In this document: piece after piece, positions 25,446 through 34,210 of the stretch
How positions within the stretch are numbered: the stretch's first letter is position 1
Layout: each line of letters opens with the position of its first letter
Source of the DNA: Aureivirga marina
GTDB lineage: Bacteria > Bacteroidota > Bacteroidia > Flavobacteriales > Flavobacteriaceae
NCBI RefSeq assembly: GCF_015767265.1
Contig: NZ_JADPIB010000001.1
Span: 124,001 to 188,000 of the forward strand
Direction: 5' to 3'
Length of the DNA stretch: 64,000 bases
The notes under the pieces: model-generated
What the model saw: the letters and a program-made list of their open reading frames with translations, nothing else
What the model was told of the DNA's origin: nothing
The model's database searches: none
Position numbers and translations under genes: made by a program

Positions 25446-26705
25446 ATGAAATATAAACGAAATGCTTTTAGAAAACTAACCATACTTTTTATTGGATTAT
25501 TTTTTCTAAATCAGTTTTCAAGTTTTGCAAAAACAATTATTGTTTGTGAGACTTGTGAGAATAAAAGTATCAAAGAAGCTGTTCAATTTTCGGAAGCTAA
25601 CGACACTATTTTAGTTAAAAAAGGAACATACCACGAATACAATATTATTATTGATAAACCGCTGACAATTATCGGAGAAAATTATCCAGTAATTGACGGT
25701 GATTTAAATGGTGAAATAATCACAATTATTTCTGATAATGTTACTGTTGATGGACTTTTTATAATTAATGTTGGAACAAGTTATACAGAAGATTATGCAG
25801 CTGTTCGAGTTCGAAGAAGTAAAAATTTCTTGATTCAAAACTTGGTATTAGAGAAATTATTTTTCGGAATTTATTTAGAAAAATCTAAAGATGGTAGAGT
25901 ATATCACAATAAAATAATTGGAGATGCAAAAGAGGAATATAATTCAGGAAATGGAATCCAATTATGGTATTGTAAAAATGTAGAAATCGAACACAATTTT
26001 GTGGAACATGTTCGTGATGGAATATATTTAGAATTCTCCGATTTCTGCACAATTAAAAACAATGTAAGTACTTTTAATGTCCGCTATGGATTGCATTTTA
26101 TGTTTTCAAATGATGATAGTTATGAAGACAATATTTTTGAAAAAAATGGAGCTGGTGTTGCTGTAATGTTTTCAAAGAGAATTAAAATGTTGAACAATTC
26201 TTTTCGAGAAAATTGGGGTTCTGCTTCTTATGGTTTGTTATTAAAAGAAATCAATGATGCAGAAATTTCAGGAAATACTTTTGAAGAAAATACCATCGGA
26301 ATCAATATCGAAGGATCCAATAGAGTTTTATATGAAAAGAATAATTTCATCCGAAATGGTTGGGCGATTAAAGTTCGTGGTGCGTGTTATACAAACACAT
26401 TTACGAAAAATAATTTCTTATATAATTCATTCGATGTTGCCTATAATAGTAAAGTAAATGATAATGTTTTCGATAAAAATTATTGGAGTAATTATACTGG
26501 TTACGATTTAAATAAAGATGGAATTGGAGATGTTCCTTATCGTCCAGTGAAATTGTTTTCTTATATCGTAAATGAAACTCCAGAAACAATTGTTTTATTG
26601 AGAAGTTTGTTTATTGATTTAATTGATTTCTCAGAAAAAGTTTCACCAATTTTTACACCAGATAATTTAGTGGATAAAAACCCTTTAATTCGAAAAATGC
26701 CATGA
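25446..26705 (+). CDS. nosD: NosD periplasmic copper-site assembly protein
   Basis: 419 residues from the ATG at 25446; an in-frame TTG at 25419 would add nine residues before the signal peptide. The signal (to about FSSFAKT) is followed by a right-handed beta-helix of NosD/CASH repeats (IYLEKSKDGRVYHNKIIG, GIYLEFSDFCTIKNNV, GLHFMFSNDDSYEDNIF). The end has the conserved FDKNYWSNYTGYDLNKDGIGDVPYRPV. It forms the NosDFY complex that supplies copper from NosL to NosZ. It overlaps nosF by 4 bp (ATGA). Confidence 0.95.
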   Translation: MKYKRNAFRKLTILFIGLFFLNQFSSFAKTIIVCETCENKSIKEAVQFSEANDTILVKKGTYHEYNIIIDKPLTIIGENYPVIDGDLNGEIITIISDNVTVDGLFIINVGTSYTEDYAAVRVRRSKNFLIQNLVLEKLFFGIYLEKSKDGRVYHNKIIGDAKEEYNSGNGIQLWYCKNVEIEHNFVEHVRDGIYLEFSDFCTIKNNVSTFNVRYGLHFMFSNDDSYEDNIFEKNGAGVAVMFSKRIKMLNNSFRENWGSASYGLLLKEINDAEISGNTFEENTIGINIEGSNRVLYEKNNFIRNGWAIKVRGACYTNTFTKNNFLYNSFDVAYNSKVNDNVFDKNYWSNYTGYDLNKDGIGDVPYRPVKLFSYIVNETPETIVLLRSLFIDLIDFSEKVSPIFTPDNLVDKNPLIRKMP

Positions 26706-27409
26706 TAGAAGTTAGAGATTTACACAAGAAATTCGCAAAAAATAGGGTTTTACAAGGTGTAGAACTTTCTATTCCAAAAGGCGGGATTTTCGCTGTTCTT
26801 GGACCAAATGGTTCTGGAAAAACAACTTTGATTAAATCCATTTTAGGAATGGTAATTCCAAATAAAGGAACAATTGAAGTTTTTGAACAAAATATTAAAA
26901 ACAACGCTGCATATCGAAATCAGATTAATTATTTACCACAAATTGCCAATTTTCCAAGCAATTTAAAAGTAAAAGAATTAATTCGAATGATAAAAGATTT
27001 GAGAAAAGATAGTGCAGACGAAAAAGAATTAATTGCTCTTTTTAAGTTAGAACCTTTTCTAAATAAAAAACTTGGAAATTTATCTGGAGGAACAAAACAG
27101 AAAGTGAACTTAGTTTTGACTTTTATGTTTGATAGTCCATTAATTATTCTAGATGAACCAACAACTGGATTAGATCCGATTGCACTGTTACATTTAAAAG
27201 AACTAATCAATAAAGAAAAAAATAAAGGAAAAACAATCATGATTACAAGTCATATCATGAGTTTTGTTGAAGATGTTTCGGACGAGATTGTTTTCCTTTT
27301 AGAAGGTGTTATTTATTTCAAAGGAACAATTCAAGCCTTGAAAGAAAAAACACAACAAAAAGATTTTGAACACGCAATAGCAACCATTTTAACAGATAAT
27401 CATGCTTAA
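26702..27409 (+). CDS. nosF: NosF ABC transporter ATPase
   Basis: 235 residues. Walker A is GPNGSGKTT (34-42), the signature LSGG (127-130) and Walker B LIILDEP (147-153). It is the cytoplasmic ATPase that powers NosDFY in CuZ-site assembly. It is coupled to nosD by ATGA overlap and overlaps nosY by 8 bp, so all three are produced together. Confidence 0.94.
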   Translation: MIEVRDLHKKFAKNRVLQGVELSIPKGGIFAVLGPNGSGKTTLIKSILGMVIPNKGTIEVFEQNIKNNAAYRNQINYLPQIANFPSNLKVKELIRMIKDLRKDSADEKELIALFKLEPFLNKKLGNLSGGTKQKVNLVLTFMFDSPLIILDEPTTGLDPIALLHLKELINKEKNKGKTIMITSHIMSFVEDVSDEIVFLLEGVIYFKGTIQALKEKTQQKDFEHAIATILTDNHA

Positions 27410-28184
27410 GATATTAAAATATAGTTTTTTTGACCTGATACGAAGCAGATGGAGTTATGTTTATTTCGCATTTTATCTGTTGTTAGGTTTTGTTTTATTG
27501 TTTTTGAATAACGATTTATCAAAAGCAATCATCACATTGATGAATGTAATCATCATGCTTGTGCCACTTATCGGAACTATTTTCGGTGTTATGTATTTTT
27601 ACAATTCAAAAGAATTTACAGAACTACTATTAGCACAACCACTTAAACGAACATCTATTTTTGTAGGACAATATTTAGGCGTAGCACTTTCTCTTGCTTT
27701 AAGTTTAGTATTAGGTCTTGGAATTCCTTTTGTGCTTTATGGACTTTTTACCTCAGCAATCATTTGGAATTTTACCTTATTACTCATTACGGGAGTATTT
27801 TTAACCTTCATATTCACAGCTTTGGCGTTTAATATTGCGCTTTCCAATGAAAATAAAATCAAAGGATTTGGTTATGCGATTTTATTATGGCTTTTCTTGG
27901 CTGTGATATATGATGGTATCTTTTTGATTTCCTTAATCATTTTTCAGGATTATCCGCTTGACAAGCTATCCTTAGGAATGTCTATGCTTAACCCTATCGA
28001 TTTGTCTAGAATTCTAATTTTACTAAAATTAGATATTTCCGCACTTCTTGGTTATACTGGAGCTATTTTTAAAAAATTCTTTGGTTCTAACTTTGGTGTA
28101 ATTATTTCTTTTTTAATGTTATCTATTTGGGTTATTCTGCCAATCTTAAGGATAGTTTTTAAATCAAAGAAAAAAGACTTTTAA
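27402..28184 (+). CDS. nosY: NosY ABC transporter permease
   Basis: 260 residues with six predicted membrane helices, ABC-2 type. It is the membrane part of NosDFY, linking NosF ATP hydrolysis to periplasmic NosD. It is the last gene of the operon, followed by a perfect 12-bp terminator stem. No nosR, nosX/apbE or napGH-like genes follow. Confidence 0.92.
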   Translation: MLKILKYSFFDLIRSRWSYVYFAFYLLLGFVLLFLNNDLSKAIITLMNVIIMLVPLIGTIFGVMYFYNSKEFTELLLAQPLKRTSIFVGQYLGVALSLALSLVLGLGIPFVLYGLFTSAIIWNFTLLLITGVFLTFIFTALAFNIALSNENKIKGFGYAILLWLFLAVIYDGIFLISLIIFQDYPLDKLSLGMSMLNPIDLSRILILLKLDISALLGYTGAIFKKFFGSNFGVIISFLMLSIWVILPILRIVFKSKKKDF

Positions 28185-28246
28185 GGATTATAGTTTGATT
28201 TATTTTAAAATGTTTTTCAAATTCTGATAGATTCAGAAGCTAGTTT

Positions 28247-28288
28247 GAAAATAGTCTAGAATTTCGGTTTTAGACTATTTTCTTTTTT
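28247..28288 (+). terminator. nos operon terminator
   Basis: Perfect 12-base stem GAAAATAGTCTA/TAGACTATTTTC (28247-28258, 28271-28282) with a T run. The remaining ~280 bases to the next gene are AT-rich, with only a possible promoter. Confidence 0.9.
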
Positions 28289-28464
28289 ATTTTGAATTAA
28301 AAAAAAGCGCAAATAAAAAGTTAAATAAGCATTATAAATGAAAAAGAAAGAACATTTTTTTATAAATTAATTACAAATTAAAAACATCTACTAATTCTTT
28401 TATTCCCCCAGTAATATCTAGAAATTTAATACTTAGAAAGCATACATTTTTAGCAAGTTTTTGG

Positions 28465-28472
28465 TAATTTTG
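28465..28472 (+). promoter_or_regulatory. Possible promoter -7 box for the porin gene
   Basis: TAATTTTG fits TAnnTTTG, 96 bp before the porin ATG. A weaker TAACTTTA lies closer, near 28550. Which one is used cannot be decided. Confidence 0.35.
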
Positions 28473-28568
28473 TAGCCTTGTTTTAAGTTGATTTTTTTAA
28501 TCTTTTTTAAACAAGTTTTTGAAATGATTTTCACTTGAGTATTTTAAAATAACTTTAATGAAATTAGG

Positions 28569-29915
28569 ATGAATGACGTTTTTGGAAAAAGTAATTTTCA
28601 TAGAAGAATATTAATAATTTTTGTTTTAATTTTTACAAACTTCCCTGTTTTTTCACAACAAGAAAAAAAGAAAAATCCATTTGAATTTTATTTAGATGCA
28701 GATCATAAACAATGGATTAAATTAAGCATGTACACACAATTTTGGGGAAGATATATTGATTTAAATCCAGGTAGCGCGATAGATGATGTGGAGAAAAAAG
28801 AAATTTGGGATGTTTCGATTCGTCGTTTCCGTTTGGGAGCGCAATTTCAAGCTACAGATAAATTATTTTTTGTCTTAAATTTTGGAACAAATAATATCAA
28901 TCAAAACTTGCGAAAAGATGCACATTTAAATATCCTAGATTTAAACGTTACATACGAACTTTCGGATTATTTTAATGTTGGAGCAGGAAAATCAAATTGG
29001 GATGGATTATCTCGTTATAATTCTAGCAGTACAAGTTCTTTGATTGTTAGTGATGCGATTTCTGTAACAGTTCCTGTGAATGGTGTTTTAGATGATTCTG
29101 ATCGTGAGCTTAATGTTTTCTTTAAAGGAAAAATCAAAAAATTAGATTATCGTCTTGTGGTTTCTAAAGGATTTTATTCAGATAACGAATTTAACAATGA
29201 ACCAAATCCTATTGGAAATATTGCAAATTTCACAGATACCAAATCTAATTTTAAATTTTCTGGATATTTTAAATACGAATTTTTAGCTCAAGAAAGTAAT
29301 AAAACAGCGACAAGTGCTGGAACCTATTTTGGAGCAAAAAATGTAATGAGTTTAGGAGCTGGTTTTAGTCATTTAACGGATGGACTTTGGTATTACAACA
29401 GTCAAAATCAGATTACTTATGCAGACATGCAACTTTTCGCAATAGATTTCTTTTTAGATCATATGGTGAATAAAAGAAAAAATGCAGTTTTCACAACTTA
29501 TCTTGCTTTTTTTAATTATGATTTTGGTCCAAATTATATTCGAAATGTCGCTGTAAATAATCCTGTAAATTCTAGTTTGGATAATGTAACTTTCAATGGA
29601 AGTGGAAATGCTTTTCCTGTAATTGGAACTGGTAATACACTTTTCACACAATTTGGTTATTTAATTCCAAATAAAAATTATCCAAATGAAAAACAACAAT
29701 TTCAACCATATATAAATTTTCAGTATTCGGATTTTGAATATTTGACTAATAAAATGATTTATTTTGATTTTGGGTTAAATTGGCTTTTGGATAAACATAA
29801 TTCAAAATTCACTTTAAACTTTCAAAACAGACCAATTTTTGTAGAAAGAAATGACCAACGCGTGGAAGATGAAAGAAAATGGAGTGTTTTATTACAATAC
29901 CAATTTAAAATTTAA
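28569..29915 (+). CDS. Outer-membrane porin, phosphate-selective porin O/P type
   Basis: 448 residues: signal peptide about 1-30 (ending FPVFSQ), then amphipathic beta strands of a 16-strand-type porin, ending in alternating aromatic/hydrophobic WSVLLQYQFKI. The segment FLDHMVNKRKNAVFTTYLAFFNYDFGPNYIRN and the early SIRRFRLGAQFQATDKLFF fit the O/P porin pattern of Bacteroidetes. The substrate is unknown. It lies behind the nos operon but has its own transcription region. Its stop overlaps the stop region of the convergent YitT gene by 4 bp. Confidence 0.8.
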   Translation: MNDVFGKSNFHRRILIIFVLIFTNFPVFSQQEKKKNPFEFYLDADHKQWIKLSMYTQFWGRYIDLNPGSAIDDVEKKEIWDVSIRRFRLGAQFQATDKLFFVLNFGTNNINQNLRKDAHLNILDLNVTYELSDYFNVGAGKSNWDGLSRYNSSSTSSLIVSDAISVTVPVNGVLDDSDRELNVFFKGKIKKLDYRLVVSKGFYSDNEFNNEPNPIGNIANFTDTKSNFKFSGYFKYEFLAQESNKTATSAGTYFGAKNVMSLGAGFSHLTDGLWYYNSQNQITYADMQLFAIDFFLDHMVNKRKNAVFTTYLAFFNYDFGPNYIRNVAVNNPVNSSLDNVTFNGSGNAFPVIGTGNTLFTQFGYLIPNKNYPNEKQQFQPYINFQYSDFEYLTNKMIYFDFGLNWLLDKHNSKFTLNFQNRPIFVERNDQRVEDERKWSVLLQYQFKI

Positions 29916-30775
29916 ATGTGAGGACGCTTTTTAATCATTCCTCCTTTGGTATCTTTTACACTATTCATTACAATAAATGCATTTGGATCAATTTGGTTTA
30001 TTTCTCTTTGAAACTTTGCAACTTCTAATCGTGTAATTACAGTATAAAGAATTGCGACTTCATTATTTTCGCGACTATAACCTCGCTCTCCTTTGTATAT
30101 AGTAACTGCACGTTTCATTTCATGGATAATATGCGAACGAATTTCTTCACTTTGTTCAGAAATAATCGTAATTCCAGTATATTCTTCAATTCCTTCAAGA
30201 ATAAAATCAATGGTTTTTGAAGCTGTAAGATATGTAAGTATCGCGTAAAGTGCTATCTCGATAGAAAGAACATAAGCTCCAAATCCGAAAATAATTACAT
30301 TAAAAATCAGGACAAAATCACTTATTTTCAAATTTAATTTTCGACTTAAATAAATAGCAACAATCTCCGTTCCATCTAAAACAGCTCCACCCCGAATGGA
30401 GAGCCCAATTCCTAAACCTAGGAAAAATCCTCCAAAAGCAGCAATTAAAACTTTATCAGAAGTTACAACAGGATAATGAACAAAATGAATAACGATTGCA
30501 AGTGTGATAATTGCAATAATACTTTTGATTGCAAATGTTTTTTCCACATGAAAAAATGCTAAAGCAATAAAGGGAATATTAAGTAAAACTAAATACAAAG
30601 AAACAGAAATTCCAGTAACTTCTTTTAATAAAAGAGAAATTCCAGTAACTCCACCATCAATAAATGAATTGGGGAGTAAAAAACCTTCCAAACCAAATCC
30701 AGCTGAAAGAATTCCTAGAATAATAAAAGTTGCATCCGTTAAAAAGCATTTTAATTTGTATCTAATTTTAGTCAT
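29912..30775 (-). CDS. YitT family membrane protein
   Basis: 287 residues. Five to six membrane segments of the YitT (DUF161) family, with GFLLPNSFIDGGVTGISLLL and FFLGLGIGLSIRGGAVLDGTEIVAIYLSRK, are followed by a cytoplasmic DUF2179 domain (about 205-285, ITIISEQSEEIRSHI...VNSVKDTKGG). The function of the family is not established. It is convergent with the porin gene and divergent from the MATE exporter. Confidence 0.9.
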   Translation of the reverse strand: MTKIRYKLKCFLTDATFIILGILSAGFGLEGFLLPNSFIDGGVTGISLLLKEVTGISVSLYLVLLNIPFIALAFFHVEKTFAIKSIIAIITLAIVIHFVHYPVVTSDKVLIAAFGGFFLGLGIGLSIRGGAVLDGTEIVAIYLSRKLNLKISDFVLIFNVIIFGFGAYVLSIEIALYAILTYLTASKTIDFILEGIEEYTGITIISEQSEEIRSHIIHEMKRAVTIYKGERGYSRENNEVAILYTVITRLEVAKFQREINQIDPNAFIVMNSVKDTKGGMIKKRPHI

Positions 30776-30896
30776 TTTTCATTTTGGTTTTACTTAAAAT
30801 TACAAATAATCTATTTCTCTAAATATTAATTACTTATTAAAAAAAAGTATTCCATATTTATATTTTGTACCTTGTTATTTTCCAAAGTATTTTCTC

Positions 30897-32246
30897 ATGA
30901 AAAGAGATCCAAAATTTATTATCGAAGGACCAATCAACAAAGTTTTATTCAAACTTACTTGGCCGATGGTTTTTGGTGTCATGGGAATTTTTATTTTCAA
31001 CCTCATCGATACTTTTTTCATTGGAAAATTAGGTGTTGATAATCTTGCTGCAATTAGTTTTACATTTCCAGTAGTTGCTTTTGTTGGAAGTATTGCGATG
31101 GGAATTAGTGTTGGAGCTGCCGCAATTGTTTCCAAAAAATTTGTTTCAGAACCAAGAAATGAAGTTCGAGTTTTTGCTTGGGAAACTTTACTTCTTGCCT
31201 TACTCGCTGTTTTTATTGTAATGATTGTTGGTTTAAATACAATTGAACCAACATTTAAATTATTAGGAGCAAAACAAGAACAATTATTATTGATTGACGA
31301 GTTTATGTCTATTTGGTATTTTGGAACTATTTTTTTGGTGATTCCAATGGTTGGAAATGGAATTATCCGTGCAACTGGCGATACATTTACTCCTGGAATT
31401 GTGATGATTACTTTTGCGATTTTCAATGCTGCAATTGATCCATTTTTAATCTTTGGTATTGGTCCTTTTCCAAAATTAGGAATTAAAGGAGCTGCAATTG
31501 CAACTGTTTCGAGTCGTGCAATTATTGCTGTTATTTGTCTTTATATTTTAATTAAAAGAGATAAAATTCTTCATATCCATTTTCGAAAGTTTACCACAAT
31601 TTTAAACACTTGGAAAAAAATTATTTCTATCGCAGGACCTTCTGCAATTGGATTAATTATCGCTCCTTTATCTATTGCAATTGTAACAAAATTAATTTCA
31701 AATTATGGAAAAGAAGCTGTTGCAGCTTTTGGAATTGTTTCTAAAGTAGAGTTATTTGGATTAATTATTATTACAGCATTAGCTTCTGTAATGACGATTT
31801 TTACTGGTCAAAATTTCGGAATGAAAAATTGGAAACGATTGAAAATTGCAGCGAAAAGAACTACTATTTTTTCTCTTATTATGGGATTAATTCTTTTGAT
31901 TTGTTATAAAATTTGGTCCAAAGACATCGGTGAACTTTTCAGTACTGATGAAGAAGTAATTAAAGTTACAATGCAATATTTTGGTATTGTTGCATATAGT
32001 TATGGTTTTCAAGGAATTTTTCAAATTAGTTCTGCAATGTTTAACGGATTAAATAAACCTCTTTCTTCACTTTCCATTGTTGTAATTCGAATGTTTGTTT
32101 TATATGTTCCTCTAGCATATATTCTTTCCAAATTAATTGGAATCAGTGGAATTTTCTGGGCTGTTTTTATTGCAAATATTATTGTTGGAATAATAAGTTA
32201 TTTTTGGATTCAAAAATATATTTCAAGACAACAAAATCTTAACTAG
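30897..32246 (+). CDS. MATE family multidrug efflux transporter
   Basis: 449 residues with 12 transmembrane helices in two homologous halves. The first half has the MATE-typical LFKLTWPMVFGVMGIFIFNLIDTFFIGKLG and the second KKIISIAGPSAIGLIIAPLS. It probably exports organic cations or drugs using Na+ or H+. Its 3' end overlaps the convergent SDR gene by 8 bp. It is a single gene. Confidence 0.93.
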   Translation: MKRDPKFIIEGPINKVLFKLTWPMVFGVMGIFIFNLIDTFFIGKLGVDNLAAISFTFPVVAFVGSIAMGISVGAAAIVSKKFVSEPRNEVRVFAWETLLLALLAVFIVMIVGLNTIEPTFKLLGAKQEQLLLIDEFMSIWYFGTIFLVIPMVGNGIIRATGDTFTPGIVMITFAIFNAAIDPFLIFGIGPFPKLGIKGAAIATVSSRAIIAVICLYILIKRDKILHIHFRKFTTILNTWKKIISIAGPSAIGLIIAPLSIAIVTKLISNYGKEAVAAFGIVSKVELFGLIIITALASVMTIFTGQNFGMKNWKRLKIAAKRTTIFSLIMGLILLICYKIWSKDIGELFSTDEEVIKVTMQYFGIVAYSYGFQGIFQISSAMFNGLNKPLSSLSIVVIRMFVLYVPLAYILSKLIGISGIFWAVFIANIIVGIISYFWIQKYISRQQNLN

Positions 32247-33672
32247 TTCCGATTTTTTCTAACATTCCTTTAAAAATAAACCCATGAAAAGGCAAAACGC
32301 TATACCAATACAATCTACCAGAAACTCCTTTTGGGCGAAAAGTTGCTGTTTGATGTAAAATATTTTTTTCACAAATTTTAAATTCTAACCAAGCTTCACC
32401 AGGAACTTTCATCTCAGCAAAAAGCAATAATCTTTTTTCATCTTTATTTGCATAAATTACTCTCCAGAAATCCAAAGTATCTCCTGCATGTAATTCAGTT
32501 GGGTTAGTTCTTCCTCTTCTCAAACCAATTCCTCCAACCATTTTATCCATAAATCCTCTAATTTTCCAAAGCCAATTTGCATAATACCAACCATGCTTTC
32601 CTCCTATTTTCCAGATATTTTTTACGACTCTATCAGAATCTTGTATCTCCATATTTCTTTTATCAACAAAACAACCAAATGTTGGAACTTGTACATAATT
32701 AGAAATATTCTCTTTGAAAAGTCCACTTACCAAAGAATCTTTCCAACTAGAAATAATATGATGTTGTTCAATTCTATCAAAAGCCAATTTAATAGCTTCT
32801 TTATAAGTTAAAGGTTTAATGCCAAAATACTCTAAGAGATTTAACTGATTTGGATTACAAATTACCTCAACTTTCATACTTTCTACTAAATTTATTGCTA
32901 GATTATAGGAAGTAGAAGTAACAAAATATAACCAATAAGAAGAAAGTCTGGGTGTCATCACAGGAAGAATTAAAATATAACGTTTAAATCCACGAACTTC
33001 TGCATATTGTTGCAACATATCTTCATAAGTTAGAATTTCATCCATTCCAACATCAAAACTTTCATCATATACTTTTTCACAAAGAATACATTTTTGAAGT
33101 ACTGTTAACATATCACGAATTGCAATTGGTTGCGATTTCGTTTTAAGCCATCTTGGTGTAACCATCACAGGAAGTTTTTCGACTAAATCACGAATAATCT
33201 CAAAGGAAGCACTTCCAGAACCGATGATAATTCCAGCTCTTAAAGTTGTTAAATGATATGTTCCTTTTTTTAGAACTTCTTCTACATGTTTTCTTGAAAT
33301 TAAATGTTTGGAAAGATGTTTTTCATTGACTATTCCACTTAAATAAATTACTTGCTTACAAGAAGTCGTTTTTATATAATCTCTAAAATTTTCAGCAGAT
33401 TGAATTTCCAAAGATTCAAAATCACCAGAAGTTGCGCTCATCGAATGAATCAAATAAAAAGCAACATCAATATCTTTTGGAATTTGTTTTAAAGAATTTT
33501 CATCTAAAAAATCAACTTCAATAATCGATACTTTTTCCTCTTCTATTTCTTCATAAGGAAAGCGATTTTTATCACGTACGGTACAAATTACTTCATAACC
33601 ATCTTCCAGTAAAAGCGGTAATAATCTTTTCCCAATATATCCTGTAACTCCTGTAAGTAGTACTTTTTTCAT
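32239..33672 (-). CDS. SDR/NAD(P)-binding protein with C-terminal DUF2867
   Basis: 477 residues. The N-terminal Rossmann fold has GVTGYIG (8-14) and the extended-SDR/NmrA-like pattern (FYLIHSMSATSGDFESLEIQSAENF). The C-terminal part from about 320 (VVKNIWKIGGKHGWYYANWLWKIRGFMDKMVGG...LHAGDTLDFWRVI) is a DUF2867 domain. This two-domain architecture is common in bacteria; the substrate is unknown. Its start is next to a ~540-bp gap that holds a small RNA. Confidence 0.85.
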   Translation of the reverse strand: MKKVLLTGVTGYIGKRLLPLLLEDGYEVICTVRDKNRFPYEEIEEEKVSIIEVDFLDENSLKQIPKDIDVAFYLIHSMSATSGDFESLEIQSAENFRDYIKTTSCKQVIYLSGIVNEKHLSKHLISRKHVEEVLKKGTYHLTTLRAGIIIGSGSASFEIIRDLVEKLPVMVTPRWLKTKSQPIAIRDMLTVLQKCILCEKVYDESFDVGMDEILTYEDMLQQYAEVRGFKRYILILPVMTPRLSSYWLYFVTSTSYNLAINLVESMKVEVICNPNQLNLLEYFGIKPLTYKEAIKLAFDRIEQHHIISSWKDSLVSGLFKENISNYVQVPTFGCFVDKRNMEIQDSDRVVKNIWKIGGKHGWYYANWLWKIRGFMDKMVGGIGLRRGRTNPTELHAGDTLDFWRVIYANKDEKRLLLFAEMKVPGEAWLEFKICEKNILHQTATFRPKGVSGRLYWYSVLPFHGFIFKGMLEKIGTS

Positions 33673-33772
33673 GATTTGACAGTTAATTTTCTCCTATAAA
33701 ATTACTATAAATCTGAAATTAAAATCGATAAATAAAAGTGAAAATTTAAATAAATTTAGGAAAGTAAAAAGC

Positions 33773-33886
33773 AAAAAAAAAGCGTCCCGAAGAGATACAC
33801 GGGAAGCTTTCCATTGGCCTTAATAAAACCACGACATTATAAAAAATGCCAAAACAACACAACTAAACCGCTAATTATTCTGCGGC
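33773..33886 (-). ncRNA. Candidate small RNA, 6S-like (possibly 6S-Flavo)
   Basis: A roughly 114-nt transcription unit with a strong promoter and terminator and no ORF, locally richer in GC than its surroundings. The minus strand starts GCCGCAG and forms CCGC/GCGG, then a long imperfect hairpin (GGUUU... with ...AAGGCC) enclosing a U-rich bubble and an apical stem GGCAUU/AAUGUC. It ends in CCCG/CGGG plus nine U. A long stem with a central bubble is what 6S RNA uses to trap RNA polymerase, and a flavobacterial 6S class is known. The 6S identity is inference; the RNA unit itself is better supported. Confidence 0.65.
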
Positions 33887-33889
33887 TTA

Positions 33890-33920
33890 CAAAGATACGT
33901 CTATTTTTCAATGTGGCAAA
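33890..33920 (-). promoter_or_regulatory. Promoter of the small RNA
   Basis: Minus strand: -33 TTTG (33920-33917), a 19-bp spacer, -7 TATCTTTG (33897-33890). This is one of the best matches to the Bacteroidetes consensus in the window. Confidence 0.8.
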
Positions 33921-34163
33921 TTTTATTCAAAAAATTTTGAATTACAAAGAGTTACCATAAATATGAAAACAGTAAAAACTAAACTTTTTTTAATCTTACA
34001 ACTATTTTGCGTTTAAAAAACACATAAAAACGAATTTAAAATGTTAATTTTTTGAAAATTATTTAAAAATAAAAAATAAAGATTTTTTGTAAATCGTTGT
34101 ATTTTTTTAAAAAATGTATAAATACTTTCCTGTTTTCATGGTATAATTTCTTATTATAGATTG

Positions 34164-34171
34164 TATATTTG
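34164..34171 (+). promoter_or_regulatory. lysS promoter -7 box
   Basis: TATATTTG fits TAnnTTTG, 39 bp before the lysS ATG. The region 33921-34163 is AT-rich with no other feature. Confidence 0.6.
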
Positions 34172-34210
34172 CAGCTTATAACGTTAAACGATTTTAAAAA
34201 ATAGGCAAAA

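Noticed and set aside
33773-33886. tmRNA, RNase P RNA or tRNA in the lysS upstream gap
   Set aside because: Too short for tmRNA or RNase P RNA, and no cloverleaf or CCA-type acceptor pattern is visible.
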